The notes: a model not told the origin generated them from the sequence alone. A stretch of 64,000 nucleotides of DNA from Hevea brasiliensis (GCF_030052815.1 NC_079500.1:4114298-4178297); one strand, 5' to 3'; shown: positions 32,396 through 44,315, counted from the first letter of the stretch. Program-made: numbers and translations.

Positions 32396-34428
32396 GCTTC
32401 TTGAGTCCAAGCATGGCGCTGAATATGGAGGCCAATGATATGTGGATACATATGGCATCAAAAATTAGAGAAGTAGCTAGAAAAGTACTTAGAGAGTCTA
32501 AAGGACATGGACCACCCTCAAAAGAGAGATGGTGGTGTAATGAGGAAGTATAAAAGGCAGTGAAGAGAAAAAGAAAATGGTATAAGAAATTAACTAAATG
32601 CGATAATAATGAGGCATATGAACAGTACAAGATAGCAAAGAAAGAGGCAAAAAAGGCAGTTAGTCAAGCAAGAGCACAGGCCTTTGAAAAGTTATATGAG
32701 AAACTTGGAACTAAAGAAGGGGAGAAAGATATTTATAGATTAACAAGGAGGAGAGAAAGGAAATGTCAAGATCTCAATCAAGTTAGGTGCATTAAGGATA
32801 AAGAAGGAAAAGTGTTGGTGAAAGCTGAGGACATTAAAGAAAGATGGAGAAATTATTTTAATGATCTCTTTAATAATAGTCAAAATGGTAATAGTATGAA
32901 TATAGACTATAGAACGATAGAAAAGAATGTGAATTATACTAGAAGGATTAGATCTTTAGAAGTAAAGGAAGCACTTAAGAAAATGAAAGTTGGTAAAGCC
33001 TGTGGACCCGATGGAATACCAATTGAAGTGTGAAAGTGTTTGGGAGATATGGGAGTGGTATGGTTAACTAAATTACTTAATAAGATTCTAAACTCAAAGA
33101 AAATGCCTGATGAATGGAGAAGGAGTATTTTAGTACCTATTTTTAAAAATAAGAGAAACATACAGAATTGCTCGAACTATAGGGGAATTAAACTCATGAG
33201 CTATACTATGAAGTTGTGGGAGAGAGTTGTGGAGCATCAACTACGTCGTGATACTTCTATCTCTCTCAATCAATTTGGCTTTATGCCCAGTCGTTCAACT
33301 ATGGAAGCGATCTTTCTCATTAGAAACTTGATGGAGAAATATAGAGATGTGAAGAAAGATCTACACATGGTTTTTATTGATTTGGAGAAGGCTTATGATA
33401 GTGTTCCAAGAGATGTCCTATGGAGTGTGTTAGAACAAAAGAGGGTATCTATTAGGTACATACAAGTGTTGAAAGATATGTATGAAGGAGCAACTACTAT
33501 TGTGCGCACAGTGGGAGGGGACACAAGAGATTTTCCGATCTCAATTGGATTACACCAAGGATCAGCTATAAGCCCTTACCTTTTTACATTAGTTTTAGAT
33601 GAATTGACGAAACATATACAAGAGAGTATTCCTTGGTGCATGATGTTTGCGGATGATATTGTTCTGATAGATGAGACGCGAGAAGGAGTCAATAGAAAGC
33701 TAGAGCTTTGGAGAAGTACTCTAGAGTCAAAGGGCTTTAAGTTAAGTAGAACGAAGATAGAATACATGCATTGCAAGTTCAGTGAAGGCCAAACTGGTGA
33801 TAGGGAAGGAGTTAGTTTGGATGGAGTGGTACTGTCCCAAAGTAATCACTTTAAATATCTCAGCTCAGTCCTTCAAGTAGATGGGGGATGTGAGGAGGAT
33901 GTTAGTCATAGGATTAAAGCCGGATGGTTGAAGTGGAGACGTGCCACGGGAGTTTTATGTGATCGCAAGATTCCCAATAAGTTGAAAGGAAAATTTTACC
34001 GTACAGCCATACGACCGGCTATGTTATATGGTAGTGAGTGTTGGGCATTGAAGGAGTCGTATGCGTCTAAGATAAGAGTTGCAGAGATGAGAATGTTAAG
34101 GTGGATGAGTGGCCATACTAGACTAGATAAAGTCCGTAATGAGAGTATTAGAGAAAAGGTAGGAGTGGTACCAATTGAGGATAAGTTGAGAGAAGGGAGA
34201 TTGAGGTGGTTTGGTCATGTGAAGCGTAGACATACGGAGGCTCCAGTTAGACAAGTAGAGCACATTAGGTTAGAGGATAGAAAGAAAAAAAGGGGTAGAC
34301 CTAAATTGACTTGGAGGAGAGTAGTACAATATGACCTAGAAGCATTACAAATTTCTGAGGATTTAACCCAAAATCGTTTAGAGTGGAGAAAGCGAATTCA
34401 TATAGCCGACCCCAAATTTTTGGAATAA
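32396..34428 (+). pseudogene. LINE reverse transcriptase and C-terminal region
   Basis: After a decayed linker (stop near 32550), 32560-33033 encodes a Lys-rich segment ending VGKACGPDGIPIEV. A TGA at 33031-33033 stands where related proteins have Trp. The frame 33040-34428 then carries the RT: NYRGIKLMSYTMKLWERV, NQFGFMPSRSTMEAIFLI, MVFIDLEKAYDSVPRDVLW with the first catalytic Asp, GLHQGSAISPYLFTLVLDEL, and MMFADDIVLIDE with the DD pair. It ends with the RTE-typical region RLRWFGHVKRR and KKRGRPKLTWRRVVQYDLEA. Only a few stops break an otherwise conserved frame, so the insertion is not very old. Confidence 0.85.
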
Positions 34429-34449
34429 AGGCTTAATTGAGTTGAGTAC

Positions 34450-34464
34450 TATATTTTTCAAAAA
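34450..34464. repeat. Right target-site duplication of the LINE
   Basis: TATATTTTTCAAAAA, identical to 31157-31171. Confidence 0.85.
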
Positions 34465-34772
34465 ATATAGTTCAACTAATTAGTTTTATTAAAAATAGAG
34501 AGATCGTATAGTAATTTGATTGATATTAAAATTTATTGATTAATAAAAAATTTAATAAAAAATTTGCAGATGGACACATTTATTCATATATGCAAGCATC
34601 TATACATTACACATTTATTCATATGTGCAAGTATCTATATATGCAATTATCAGGACTAAAATATGTACGATACGGCTACTTCTGGTCGAAACTAGCACAA
34701 GAAGACCATTTGCTTCATTGTGTAGAAATGGACTCTCCCTGTGCTTCTTCCTTTGATTCTCCATTTGCTTCA

Positions 34773-35915
34773 TCAATTACTATCTTCATTTGCTTCATTG
34801 AGTAAAACAAGACTCTCCACAAAAGTATCCAAATAGAAGGAGTGTGCATTGCCCTGAATTTTTGTATCAAAGATTTCTTCTGTCTTTGGATCATAGAAAA
34901 CTAGCTGTCCGAATAATTTTGCCAATAGAACCTTACCACTTTGCCTAAATGCAACTAACTTTCGCATCCATTTCAAATGTGATTCAAAATCAGGAATATC
35001 GAAAAGTTTGGTCCAAGATCCTGGAACACCATATTCTTTCATCATCCAAACTGTAAAACAGCCTTCCCCAGAAAATTTAAAAGATGCAACCAGCAGAAGT
35101 GATCCATCAAAAACTGCAACATCCACAAACTGGTATTTCTTAACCAAACAATCTGGTACCTCCATTTCTCCAAACACCTCTTCTCCCAAGGAAAACGACA
35201 CAATCGCATCGCATACACCATGCCCATAACCTCGCTTAGCGGCAACCCAATGACAAGCTCCATTCAGAAAAGCAGAAGTTGAGCGCGCAGTGATGACATA
35301 TTTCAGATTATTATCAACCTTTCTCCAACCCCTAATTCTCAAACTGTAAATCTCAACAAAAGGCCGAATCTCACCAAAGTTAAAATGCGAGCACACTATT
35401 CTCACAAGCTTATAATCATCAGTAGTGGAATCAAAGCCAAACCCAAGTGAGGGTATATAGGGTCCATATGAGGTAAACGTAAAAATAGGACAAGGAATGT
35501 TAACGATCTTTCTAACACTAGGATTCCATAAAGCAGCTCTCTCAGTGTATTTGCCATAAACATCATAAGATAGACAAAAGACCCCATTACAAGAACCCAC
35601 TATATTAGCTAAACGCTTTATGCCTTTAAATGGGCAATCAAGTTCTTCAACAGGGTTTGCAGGGAAAGACTCATCGGGGTATAGCAAATAACGCACATTT
35701 TCTTTAAATGGCCAAACAAATTCTCTAGTGCTGTACCTAAAGAATAGTAGGCCACTGTTTCTTGCAGCGGTTTTCTTGAGATGTTGGGCTATGAAAGAAG
35801 GGTCGGTGATCAAAGAGTACCAGGTCTTGGAAACGCATCTGCATTTGAGGAGTGATTTAACTGGCAATCTTGACAAAATTTCGGCGAGCAATTCTTGAGG
35901 AAGATGATCAGACAT
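34773..35915 (-). CDS. F-box/FBA protein with deleted tail, 380 aa
   Basis: The ATG at 35915 starts MSDHLPQELLAEILSRLPVK with a complete F-box, then NSGLLFFRYSTREFVWPF and an FBA region very close to the 22254-23459 copy (AALWNPSVRKIVNIPC, LGFGFDSTTDDYKLVRIV, FLNGACHWVAAKRG, GEEVFGEMEVPDCLV, FYDPKTEEIFDTKI). The acidic tail is almost gone: a deletion between two TTTGCTTCAT repeats joins LLNEANE to DSN and a stop. Fold and F-box are complete, so a working SCF adaptor is possible; the target is unknown. The TATA-like block upstream is GTATATCAAC, one change from its paralogues. The LINE lies 0.3 kb downstream. Confidence 0.85.
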   Translation of the reverse strand: MSDHLPQELLAEILSRLPVKSLLKCRCVSKTWYSLITDPSFIAQHLKKTAARNSGLLFFRYSTREFVWPFKENVRYLLYPDESFPANPVEELDCPFKGIKRLANIVGSCNGVFCLSYDVYGKYTERAALWNPSVRKIVNIPCPIFTFTSYGPYIPSLGFGFDSTTDDYKLVRIVCSHFNFGEIRPFVEIYSLRIRGWRKVDNNLKYVITARSTSAFLNGACHWVAAKRGYGHGVCDAIVSFSLGEEVFGEMEVPDCLVKKYQFVDVAVFDGSLLLVASFKFSGEGCFTVWMMKEYGVPGSWTKLFDIPDFESHLKWMRKLVAFRQSGKVLLAKLFGQLVFYDPKTEEIFDTKIQGNAHSFYLDTFVESLVLLNEANEDSN

Positions 35916-36117
35916 TTTTCTTTTTGTTCTTCTTGCTGCGTCTGCTCTGTTTTATTGAGCTATGAGAGGTTGCTGGCTTTGAAAAATATACTGGGCCTCA
36001 GATAAGAGGTTGCTGAGAAGTAGCAAGCTCATTCAGTTTATCGAATTGGCGGGATCAGTTTATTGCGCTAGAGCGTCGAGCTGGCAATGTAGTTAGGCAC
36101 CAGCTGTCTGTTTCTTT

Positions 36118-36127
36118 GTATATCAAC
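36118..36127 (-). promoter_or_regulatory. TATA-like block of the F-box gene at 34773-35915
   Basis: GTTGATATAC on the minus strand stands where paralogues have GTTTATATAC, about 205 bases before the ATG. The change may weaken the box (inference). Confidence 0.45.
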
Positions 36128-36149
36128 AATAGAAGATTCTGGAATAGCG

Positions 36150-36670
36150 AAACAAATTGTTTGGAGGTAATTATTGTATTTTATTATATTATAAATATAA
36201 TATAATATTTATAGAGTTTTAATCGAACTCATATATAAAAATATTTATGTTAATTATTGTATTTTATTATATTATAAATATTTATTATTTTATTTAAAAT
36301 TTTTCTAAAAGTAGGTATTGTTTAAAATTAATATATAAAATGTATTTATTAAATATAATTATTTGAAATTTAAATTTAATTTTTTTATGAAAAATAAGTT
36401 ACTTTTTATATTAGACAAATAGAAATTAGCTTATATGAACTTCATAACCATAAAATTAAAATTCACTTTGTAAATGAATTGAGCTACTCAAGATTTAATT
36501 CAATAAAAAGTTTGGTTTGACTCGGCTCCTTTAAAGCTCATTTTCTAAAAATTCAAACTTAAGCTTATAAATATTAGATTCAAGTTCGACTCGAGTTTAG
36601 CTCAAGTTCAAAAAAAATTAATAAATTAAATCTAATCTCCTTAAAACTCAGCTCGGCTCGATTTGTTTAC
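36150..36670. repeat. Dispersed AT-rich repeat, copy 2
   Basis: Related to 23690-24140, with the end better kept: GTTCGACTCGAGTTTAGCTC and CAGCTCGGCTCGATTTGTTTAC. GCTCGA-rich ends of this sort are common in plant dispersed repeats. No gene. Confidence 0.5.
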
Positions 36671-37159
36671 GCAGGGTCTGCTCTTCTTGCTGCGTCTGCC
36701 CTGTTTTATTGAGCCATGGATCTACTGGATTTGAAAAAAATAGTGGACCTCAGATAAAAGTTTGCTGGGAAGTCGCAAACCCATCCAGTTTAACGAATTG
36801 GACGTTTCAGTCTCATCCTTTTAATTTGATTCCATTTTTAAATGTCTTTTGCTGATTTTAAAAATATTATAGAGTTATAGTTCTTTACCCTTATGAAAAG
36901 AATTTGAATAAGAAAAATAAAATGGGAGAAATTACATTTCTTTTCTTTTATTTTCCATTCATTTTTCTCAATAATCCTCAGAGTTCAAATTTCACATACT
37001 AAGAAACAATAAAAAAAATAGAAAAAAAAATTAAAAAATAAAACATAAAATTTCATAAATTAAAATCCCAGATAATTGATGCAACTTGCTTGTTTTTTGG
37101 ATCACTACTAACCCAAAGGTAACGTGATGATTATATTTGCCCTTAAGGACGTAGTATGC
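36671..37159. other. F-box 5'-flank relic
   Basis: CTCTTCTTGCTGCGTCTGCCC and GGATCTACTGGATTTGAAAA are the family's 5' flank, again without adjoining F-box coding sequence. The remainder matches 24160-24540. No gene. Confidence 0.5.
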
Positions 37160-39216
37160 TAAAGGAACCTTGGAACTGATTTCCAATGCCAAAATGAACC
37201 ATCAATATCCAAACAAAAGTAACAAGCTCTCCACCTTTGGTTAATTGTCGAACATGGGAAGTCGCAGTGCAATGATTTGCAGCATATGACATCATCTCCA
37301 CCCACACACTGCTCAGTATCTTCCATTTCTGTTATTTCAATTTTTTCAGTTCTTTGGCTAACGCACTTGCAGTGAACAATACAGATTTGCTTCCATCTCC
37401 CTTCACTTCTGTTGACTGAAATTCTGTATTCACTTCAAGAATCATTTGACTTGCTTTCTTTAGTTTATATGATCTTATGCCTTTCTTTCTAAAAAATCTT
37501 TCAGCATCAGCACAGGTATCTTTAAACCTTACCTTACAAATTCCTGCCACAGTAGCCATCATTGTCGACTGCATAATTAGAAGATACAGCATGTAATCTG
37601 ACAAAATCTTACTGAATTCTTTTTCATCACTCTGATTTTCCCTCTCCTTTTTATCATTGATCAAGAGCTCAGTTGCAATGTGCCACATCAGGATGCTCTC
37701 GTCATAAGGGACAGCAAGAACATAAGATATTAACTCGTCATTCCTTTGTTTATCCAAACAATTAGTTTGAAGAACCCAGTCACCTCTAGCTGAAAATATT
37801 TTCCTGACAGTTTCTGAATCATCTATCAACCGAGATTTCTTTTGCAGCTCACTGAAAATATATTCCCAGAGCTCCATTGTCAGTGGCTCGCTGGAAACAC
37901 ATGTTATCTCATCCAGAAAATCCTTGAGGCCCACACGATCGATGAGTCCATCCTTGAAAGTATTCAGGCCCTGGATGGCCTTATCAATTCACAATAACTG
38001 AGTGAACTTTCTGGGTCTAGTCTTTATGCATTGACAGAAATTGTTGGTGATGCCATATTGACGAAAAATTTTATCAATTCCCAAATAGGAATGATTGAGA
38101 TTATGGATCTTGCTTGGACATTCTGTGAAACAGTATCTTATCAAGTTATGGCCAGACACAGATTCAGGCCACCTGCGAAAAGGAAGGGGCGCTGTCAAAT
38201 TTTTATGTTTGTCTGGTTCAAGGTCAACCTTCTTTGATTTCTTTAGACTGAGGAAGTTTCTGAAGAGATTCTGAAGAGATTCAATGCCCAATGAGGTGAT
38301 CTTTCTCTAGGCCAGGTGAATTTCTCCAGGACAGTCACCACTGTCCAGTTTGAGAAAATGGCCATGAGGAATGATAATGTATCGAGTCCTATGGCACCAA
38401 ACAGCAGAGAATAAGTAAGCTCAACATCAAACTTGTCAAAAGCATACTTCTTTACCTGGAAATGGAAGATGGCAAGGGCTACCACGACTTAACTAAATGA
38501 TATGAAGCGGAAAAACATGCCCACTTTGAGTGAAAAATGACTACTTTCGTGTAGAGAACTTCATAGAAGAAGCTGAGTTCTACTGCTATTACTTTGAGAG
38601 CATCTTCTGCAGATATGCTATTGAAAAAGTTTCGGCTCTCATCGCGCTCCTTGGAGCTGAGGATGAGATCAACAATCAGTCCCTTGAAGATTTTGAAGAA
38701 CTCACAAGCGTCCTCCACCACTTTGACATCGTCTAAGCCTCTTTTTTCCTGACGCATATCTGTAACCTCGGTTTCTCCTTCAGGTTCAGACATTTTCTTT
38801 TTTCCGATTTCGTCTGGTTTCTCTTAATGTACCTCCGAAAGCTTGGCATAATTGACACCAGGATCCGGATTTTTGAGCATGGAATCTCTGAATTTATGCT
38901 TGCTCGCAAACTACAAAGAAGTAGTGCCCTCCAAATATTTGATTATCCCTGCCAGAAACAGGAGTACTGTTGGGATCACAACCCTGTTTCTGGGAAGTGT
39001 TTTAATGAACACTTAAACAGTAGCAACGGCCTTGGTTATGAATGCAAGCGAGTGCCTGAGCCACAATTGGTTATCCTCAGCAGAAAAAGCAATGATAGTG
39101 TCCGGGCCACCAAGATGCACCAAAAGAAAAGGAGCCCTAAACGCCAAGAGATCACCATTTTCATAAGAGCCAAGATAATCATCAGAAGGGTTGCTTTGGC
39201 TGTTGAATATGGTTCC
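37160..39216 (-). pseudogene. DUF4220/DUF594 protein relic B
   Basis: Same order of pieces as relic A without the LTR insertion. 39216-38800 is related to SQSNPSDDYL and LGGPDTI but holds stops, and the position of relic A's first ATG is ATA. 38793-38479 encodes KRGLDDVKVVEDACEFFKIF and NFFNSISAEDALKVIAVEL; 38485-38243 a hydrophobic segment (LTYSLLFGAIGLDTLSFLMA); 38291-37989 SVSGHNLIRYCFTECPSKI; and 37934-37332 the long DUF594 part (VPYDESILMWHIATELLIND, FSKILSDYMLYLLIMQS). Frame changes separate the pieces. Both relics begin at the same truncated point, so the truncation is older than the duplication. Function of the family is unknown. Confidence 0.82.
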
Positions 39217-39795
39217 ATTAAAACTTTAGCTCCTTTGTTTTTTTTTTTAATTTATTTATTCAAATCATCCTGATCTTCTCTTCATTTTTTTCTTACCCTG
39301 CTTTGTTTTTCTCCCCCCATGTTTATTTCCCTCTGTAACCACACTTTTTTTTTCTTCTCTCATTCTGTCTCTATTTTTTATCTTATGATAAATGCTATAA
39401 GTTGTATGTGCAAAAAGATTAATAAGTTGTCTTAGATCTCCAAGGAATAAAGATGACAATGCAGGAAAATCATTTCTCAATAGAAAATGCATAAAAATAA
39501 TGTTTAGAGAATTGAATGAAAATACTTGAATTGTTAAAAAAAATTAAATTTAGTATTCATATAGCAAAATTTTCATTTTCATTCCGAAATATGTTTTCAT
39601 AATATTGTATTTTTAAAAGGATATAGCCCAATAAATTAATTTTATTCAAATAGAGAGATTATATAGTAATTTGACTAGTATTAAAATTCACTAACTAATA
39701 AAAAATTTGACAAAAATTTTACAGACTGATACATTTATTCATATATGCAAGTATCCATACATGCAATTATCAGGACTAGAATATGTACGATACTG

Positions 39796-41052
39796 CTACT
39801 TCTGGTCGAAACTAGCACAAGAGACCATTTGCTTCATTGCTTCATCAATTACTAGCTGTGAATTAGAACTAGAAGCAACATCCTCCAAGATTTCATTTGT
39901 GCTATTATCCTCAGAAGCTTCCACTTCAGTAAATTCATTTGTTTCATCGAGTAAAACAAGACTCTCCACAAAAGTATCCAAATAAAAGGACTGTGCATTG
40001 CCCCAAATTTTTGTATCAAAGATTTCTTCTGTCTTTGGATCATAGAAAACTAGGTCTCCAAATGATTTTGCCAATAGAACCTTACCACTTTGCCTAAATG
40101 CAACTAACTTTCGTATCCATTTCAAATGTGAAATATTGAAAAGTTTGGTCCAAGATCCTGGAATGCCATATTCTTTCATCATCCAAACTGTAAAACAGCC
40201 TTCTCCTGTCAATTTAAAAGAAGCAACCAGCAAAAGTGATCCACCAAAAACTGCAACATCCATAAAGTGATATTTCATAACCAAACAATCTGGTACCTCC
40301 ATTTCCCCAAACACCTCTTCTCCCAAAGAAAACGACACAATCACATCCCGTACACCTGGCCCATTGCCTCGCTTGGTGGCAACCCAATGACAAGCTCCAT
40401 TCAGAAAAGCAGACGATGAGCGCGCAGTGATGAAATATTTCAGATCTTTTTTAACCTTTCTCCAACCCCTACTTCTCAAACTGTATATCTCAACAAAAGG
40501 CCGAATCTCATCAAAGATAAAATGCGAATACACTATTCTCACAAGCTTATAATCATCAGTAGTGGAATCAAAGCCAAACCCAAGTGAGGGTATATAGGGT
40601 CCATATGAGGTAAACGTAAAATTAGGACAAGGAATGTTAACGATCTTTCTAACACTAGGGTTCCATTAAAAAGCTTTCTCAGCGTATTTGCCATAAACAT
40701 CATCAGATAGACAAAAAACCCCATTGCAAGAACCCACTATATTAACAAAACGCTTTATGCCTTTAAATGGGCAATCAAGTTCTTCAACAGGGTTTGCAGG
40801 GAAAGACTCATCTGGGTACAGCAAATAACGCACATTTTCTTTAAATGGCCAAACAAGTTCTCTGGTGCTGTAACTAAAGAAAAGTAGGCCACTGTTCCTT
40901 GCAGCGGTTTTCTTGAGATGTTGGGCTATGAAAGAAGGGTCGGCGATCAAAGAGTACCAGGTCTTGGAAACGCATCTGCATTTGAGGAGTGATTTAACTG
41001 GCAATCTTGACAAAACTTCCGCGAGCAATTCTTGAGGAAGATGATCAGACAT
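39796..41052 (-). pseudogene. F-box/FBA gene with one nonsense codon
   Basis: The ATG at 41052 starts MSDHLPQELLAEVLSRLPVK with a full F-box and continues to SDDVYGKYAEKAF, where a TAA at 40666-40668 stands in place of a Leu codon: three base changes turn GCTGCTTTA into GCTTTTTAA. The same frame is then open to 39796 through SVRKIVNIPC, LGFGFDSTTDDYKLV, FLNGACHWVATKRG, FGEMEVPDCLVMKY and FYDPKTEEIFDTKI. The acidic tail is present, but a deletion between two CTTCATTG repeats changes the last residues to KQMVSCASFDQK. The cluster of changes at the stop suggests decay rather than a sequencing error. The TATA block upstream is intact. Confidence 0.87.
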
Positions 41053-41252
41053 TTTTCTTTTTGTTCTTCTTGCTGCGTCTGCTCTGTTTTATTGAGCTAT
41101 GGATCTACTGGCTTTGAAAAAAATACTGGGCCTCAGATAAGAGGTTGCTGAGAAGTAGCAAGCTCATTCAGTTTATCGAATTGGCGGGAACAGTTTATTG
41201 AGCTAGAGCGTCGAGCTGGCAATGTAGTTAGGCACCAGCTGTCTGTTTCTTT

Positions 41253-41262
41253 GTATATAAAC
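41253..41262 (-). promoter_or_regulatory. TATA box of the F-box pseudogene at 39796-41052
   Basis: GTTTATATAC on the minus strand, about 200 bases before the ATG, identical to the block at 17698-17707. Confidence 0.55.
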
Positions 41263-41383
41263 AATAGACGATCCTGGAATAGAGGCAGTTACTCTTTCGT
41301 TCTACACAAAATTTTTCGTCTTCAAATCCAAATCTATTTTCAAATTTCTTTTGCTGATTTTAAAAATATTATAGAATTTAGCA

Positions 41384-41625
41384 TCCAGCAAGTCATCAGC
41401 AACATAAAGAACTTCTTTCAGTTCTATGAGCCAGTCCTTGACCTCATTATTCAAGGCAGACTTCTCCTCTGCATCAAGAAGAACAGCATGGGTTGAGGAG
41501 ACTCCTTTCTTGACTTTCTCGAGTTCATTCTTGACAGCCCACAACAGCCAAATCTCTTGGAGAAAGATAGAATCCAGTTTGTTAATGATGTCTCCAGCAG
41601 AATTGAAGAGAACCATTTCAGTCAT
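41384..41625 (-). pseudogene. NLR coiled-coil (Rx-N) fragment
   Basis: From the ATG at 41625 the minus strand encodes about 80 residues typical of the N-terminal coiled-coil domain of CC-NBS-LRR resistance proteins of the RGA type: FLQEIWLLWAVKNELEKVKK, STHAVLLDAEEKS, and VKDWLIELKEVLYVADDLLD. It stops at the DDLLD motif, and from 41383 the frame runs into F-box flank sequence. The NB-ARC and LRR domains are absent. In NLR proteins this domain mediates signalling and self-association. Here it is a fragment next to an F-box copy, probably brought in by the rearrangements of this cluster. Confidence 0.8.
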
Positions 41626-41790
41626 TTTTGGAAAAAAGGGTAGACGGATGTGTTTTGTGACTGCAAAAAGAGGCAAATGTTTTCGTGAAGAGATACAGCA
41701 AGAAATGGCAAAATATTTATGAGACTTGTGCATTACATCTGAACTCTATGCCTTGCGTCGATAAGTCATCAAATGTTAAGGCTCGCCATT

Positions 41791-42499
41791 TAATTTTAAA
41801 ATTAAATACACAAGTATTTTATATACAAATATTTTATAAAATTAATAAAAAAAATAATTTTAAATTTATTAAAATTAATGTAAATAATTTATTTAAATTA
41901 TCCGAGAAAAATAAAATTTTTAAAGTGAATATAAGAACAAATGCTAATAAAAATTTATAGTGTAATTATAAAATTAAATGAGTTCAAAGTATTTTCAATT
42001 GAAATTGCCATCCCCTTTCCACGCTTCCAAATTCCCTAGGTTTTTCAAATGATTCAAAGCTATCTTCCGGGAGCTGGTTTTCATCAATATCGGTGAAGAC
42101 ATTAAAGCTTCCATGACATTGAGATCCCATTGGAGCTTCTTGAACATGGTGGATTTGAGACCCCATTGTCGACCTGATTGAAAATGATTCTTATGGTTTG
42201 TGCACATCCTGCTGCACTACTTGCAGTTTTTGTCAAATGAATAATTAAAAAAATCAATGTGGAAAAGCATATTTCTATTGTTCCACAGGAGCTAGTTAGT
42301 GCATATTAGGTAAGACGCATTTACTTTTTTTCTTAAAATTATTATAAAATTTAACTCTATTTGGTGATCACTTATAATGTAGCGTTTAGTATTTTAATTT
42401 AGTCAAAACATTATCGACATACTGAGAAAGTGTTTTATGAAATTGTTACCCTTATAACTTTTAGAGGTTTAGAGACTATTTTGACTGTGGTAAAAAAGA
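41791..42499. repeat. Direct repeat, copy 1 (about 0.7 kb)
   Basis: Closely matches 44478-45227 from TAATTTTAAAATTAAATACA to AGAGGTTTAGAGACTATTTT. It includes an exon-like stretch at 42040-42180 that is open on the + strand in copy 2. In this copy about 29 bases near 42103 are missing and the frame is broken. I do not recognise the protein. Confidence 0.8.
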
Positions 42500-42689
42500 T
42501 AATACTACTATTTTTACATTTAACAGTTAATTAAACAGTTATTTTTATTGAATATTTCTATTTTAAATCATTATATAAATAATTAACCACTAACTATTAA
42601 TATCTAACAGCTTATAGCTATTAAAATAATTAAAAATTACTAAAATAGTTAATATTGGTGAATTCAAAAGATAATGAAACCCAAAATAA

Positions 42690-44120
42690 GATAATGAATT
42701 CAAAAGATATTGTTTTGAATATGTTAGAAGACATGGACCCTTAGGTAGTTGTAACTAATTAGGAATCTTAACCCTTTAGGAGATTACAGTTAAAATCCAA
42801 TGTGAATTGTTATAAGTATTTTCTTATTTTCTTTATTTTCTTTATTTTTTTTATTTTTTATTACAAACCAAATTGGTAAGTAGCCCTAAGGTAAGTACCA
42901 AAAAGGGCATTTGCGTGGAGCTTATATGGAGTTAAACGAGAGTAATCAGGGATATCATTGTCATACTAGAAGAGAAGACCATTTTTTAAGGATAGCTTGC
43001 CCAATGACAATTGCAATTACTAACAAGTAAGTGATTCTAAATTCTTAAAATAATCATTGACATGAAATTGTAGTAATAATAGGATTTTTATTTAGTAAAT
43101 TAAAATTAACTTTATTTTTAATTTAACTGACTTTTACATATAATTAATTTAAATAAATACTTTATAAATTAAAATTAATCTTATTTGTAAATTAAACTAA
43201 CTTTGGCATGTAAAATAAATTTAATTTAATACTTGGTAATTGTAAAGTAAATTTGTATGTTAGAAATTTTTATTAGGTTGTAATTGTTTGGGCCTTATGT
43301 GATATTAGAATAAATTAAACATGTACATAATTAATTTAGTTTAATTATCCTTAGGGTAACTTAGTGAAAAATTAATTAATTAGGTGAAATAGAAACTTAC
43401 GGTTATTTGAAATTGAATTTGTTTGTAAATTAAATTCTTAATAATAAATTAATTTTAGTCTTCTGGTAAATATCATTTAAGTAATTAGCAACCCCATAGA
43501 TAGAAATTACTTGTGCATGAAAATTGTTTGTGAACAACAATCCTTTTGTGATTTACTTGCGTGTGTAGGATTATAATTACATTTTTAGGATAAAATTTAA
43601 TAGATGAATAATAAATAAGCCTTCTAGAAACATTAGTAGATGACTGACACTCGAATTAACGAGATTAGACCAAGCGTAAGGGGTGCCTAACACCTTCCCC
43701 TTACGTACTCACTATCTTGAACCTAGACATTGGGCTATGGTAATTACGGTTGTGGAAACTCTGCAAGGAGTAAGTTATCATCCATGACCCTCGGAAGAAA
43801 TACTGAATATGTCTCGGTTATTACTCGGGTGGCGACTCCTGTCTATCTATACCTTCGTCCCATGAATCCTTAGTACCGTGGTAATGTTATGGAAAGACGG
43901 TACTTACCAGTGGTTTGATTCTATTAGGATTGTATGAAGTGCATGTCTAGAAAATGCTGTCTAAGGAGGTGATACTTAAGTGAGACCATTGTGACTCCAT
44001 CATCTTTCCTGGGCATTACCTGGTGTATTTTATATAATTCTAGTTGAATTCCAAGCACGTTACCTCCTATCCTAAACCAACGTAGGATCTTAACAATGTA
44101 CTTCTTATATATCCTTGGAC
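42690..44120. mobile_element. LTR relic, gypsy-like
   Basis: The stretch around 43670-43700 (GGGGTGCCTAACACCTTCCC) followed by a CpG-containing part with CTCGGTTATTACTCGGGTGG resembles the 3' part of LTRs of Tat/Ogre-type elements as I remember them. No ends, primer site or protein domain could be fixed, so extent and class are tentative. It separates the two copies of the 0.7 kb direct repeat. Confidence 0.35.
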
Positions 44121-44239
44121 AATCATCCCCCTTGAGTTTTTGTAATTAAATTTATTATTTACAAATTATCATATTATTTTTTAATAAAAATAAAAATAAT
44201 AATATTTTTATTCAATCTTGAAAGAATTTCTGTAATCAC

Positions 44240-44315
44240 ATCTTGAGGAAGATGATCTGACAGTTTTCTATTTGTTCCTCTTGCTGCGTCTGCTATGTTT
44301 TCTGGGTGACATAAC
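44240..44315 (-). pseudogene. F-box gene 5' end relic
   Basis: About 75 bases match the start of the F-box genes: on the minus strand the codons for SDHLPQD follow CTG, which replaces the ATG, and the 5' flank AGCAGACGCAGCAAGAGGAAC lies upstream. Everything downstream of codon 8 is lost. Confidence 0.75.

Larger units (their letters stand above)
31172..34449 (+). mobile_element. RTE-type LINE, near full length, degenerate
   Basis: A 3.3 kb non-LTR element with an apurinic-type endonuclease and then a reverse transcriptase, bounded by a perfect 15-base target-site duplication. The 5' leader has GCCCGGGTGT twice (31335 and 31400). The 3' end is very short, with a TTGAGTTGAG repeat and no long poly(A), as in RTE-clade elements. 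At least four in-frame stops are present, so it is not active. It lies in the 3' flank of the F-box gene at 34773, where paralogous flanks at 21.95 kb and 39.6 kb show the empty site. Confidence 0.88.
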
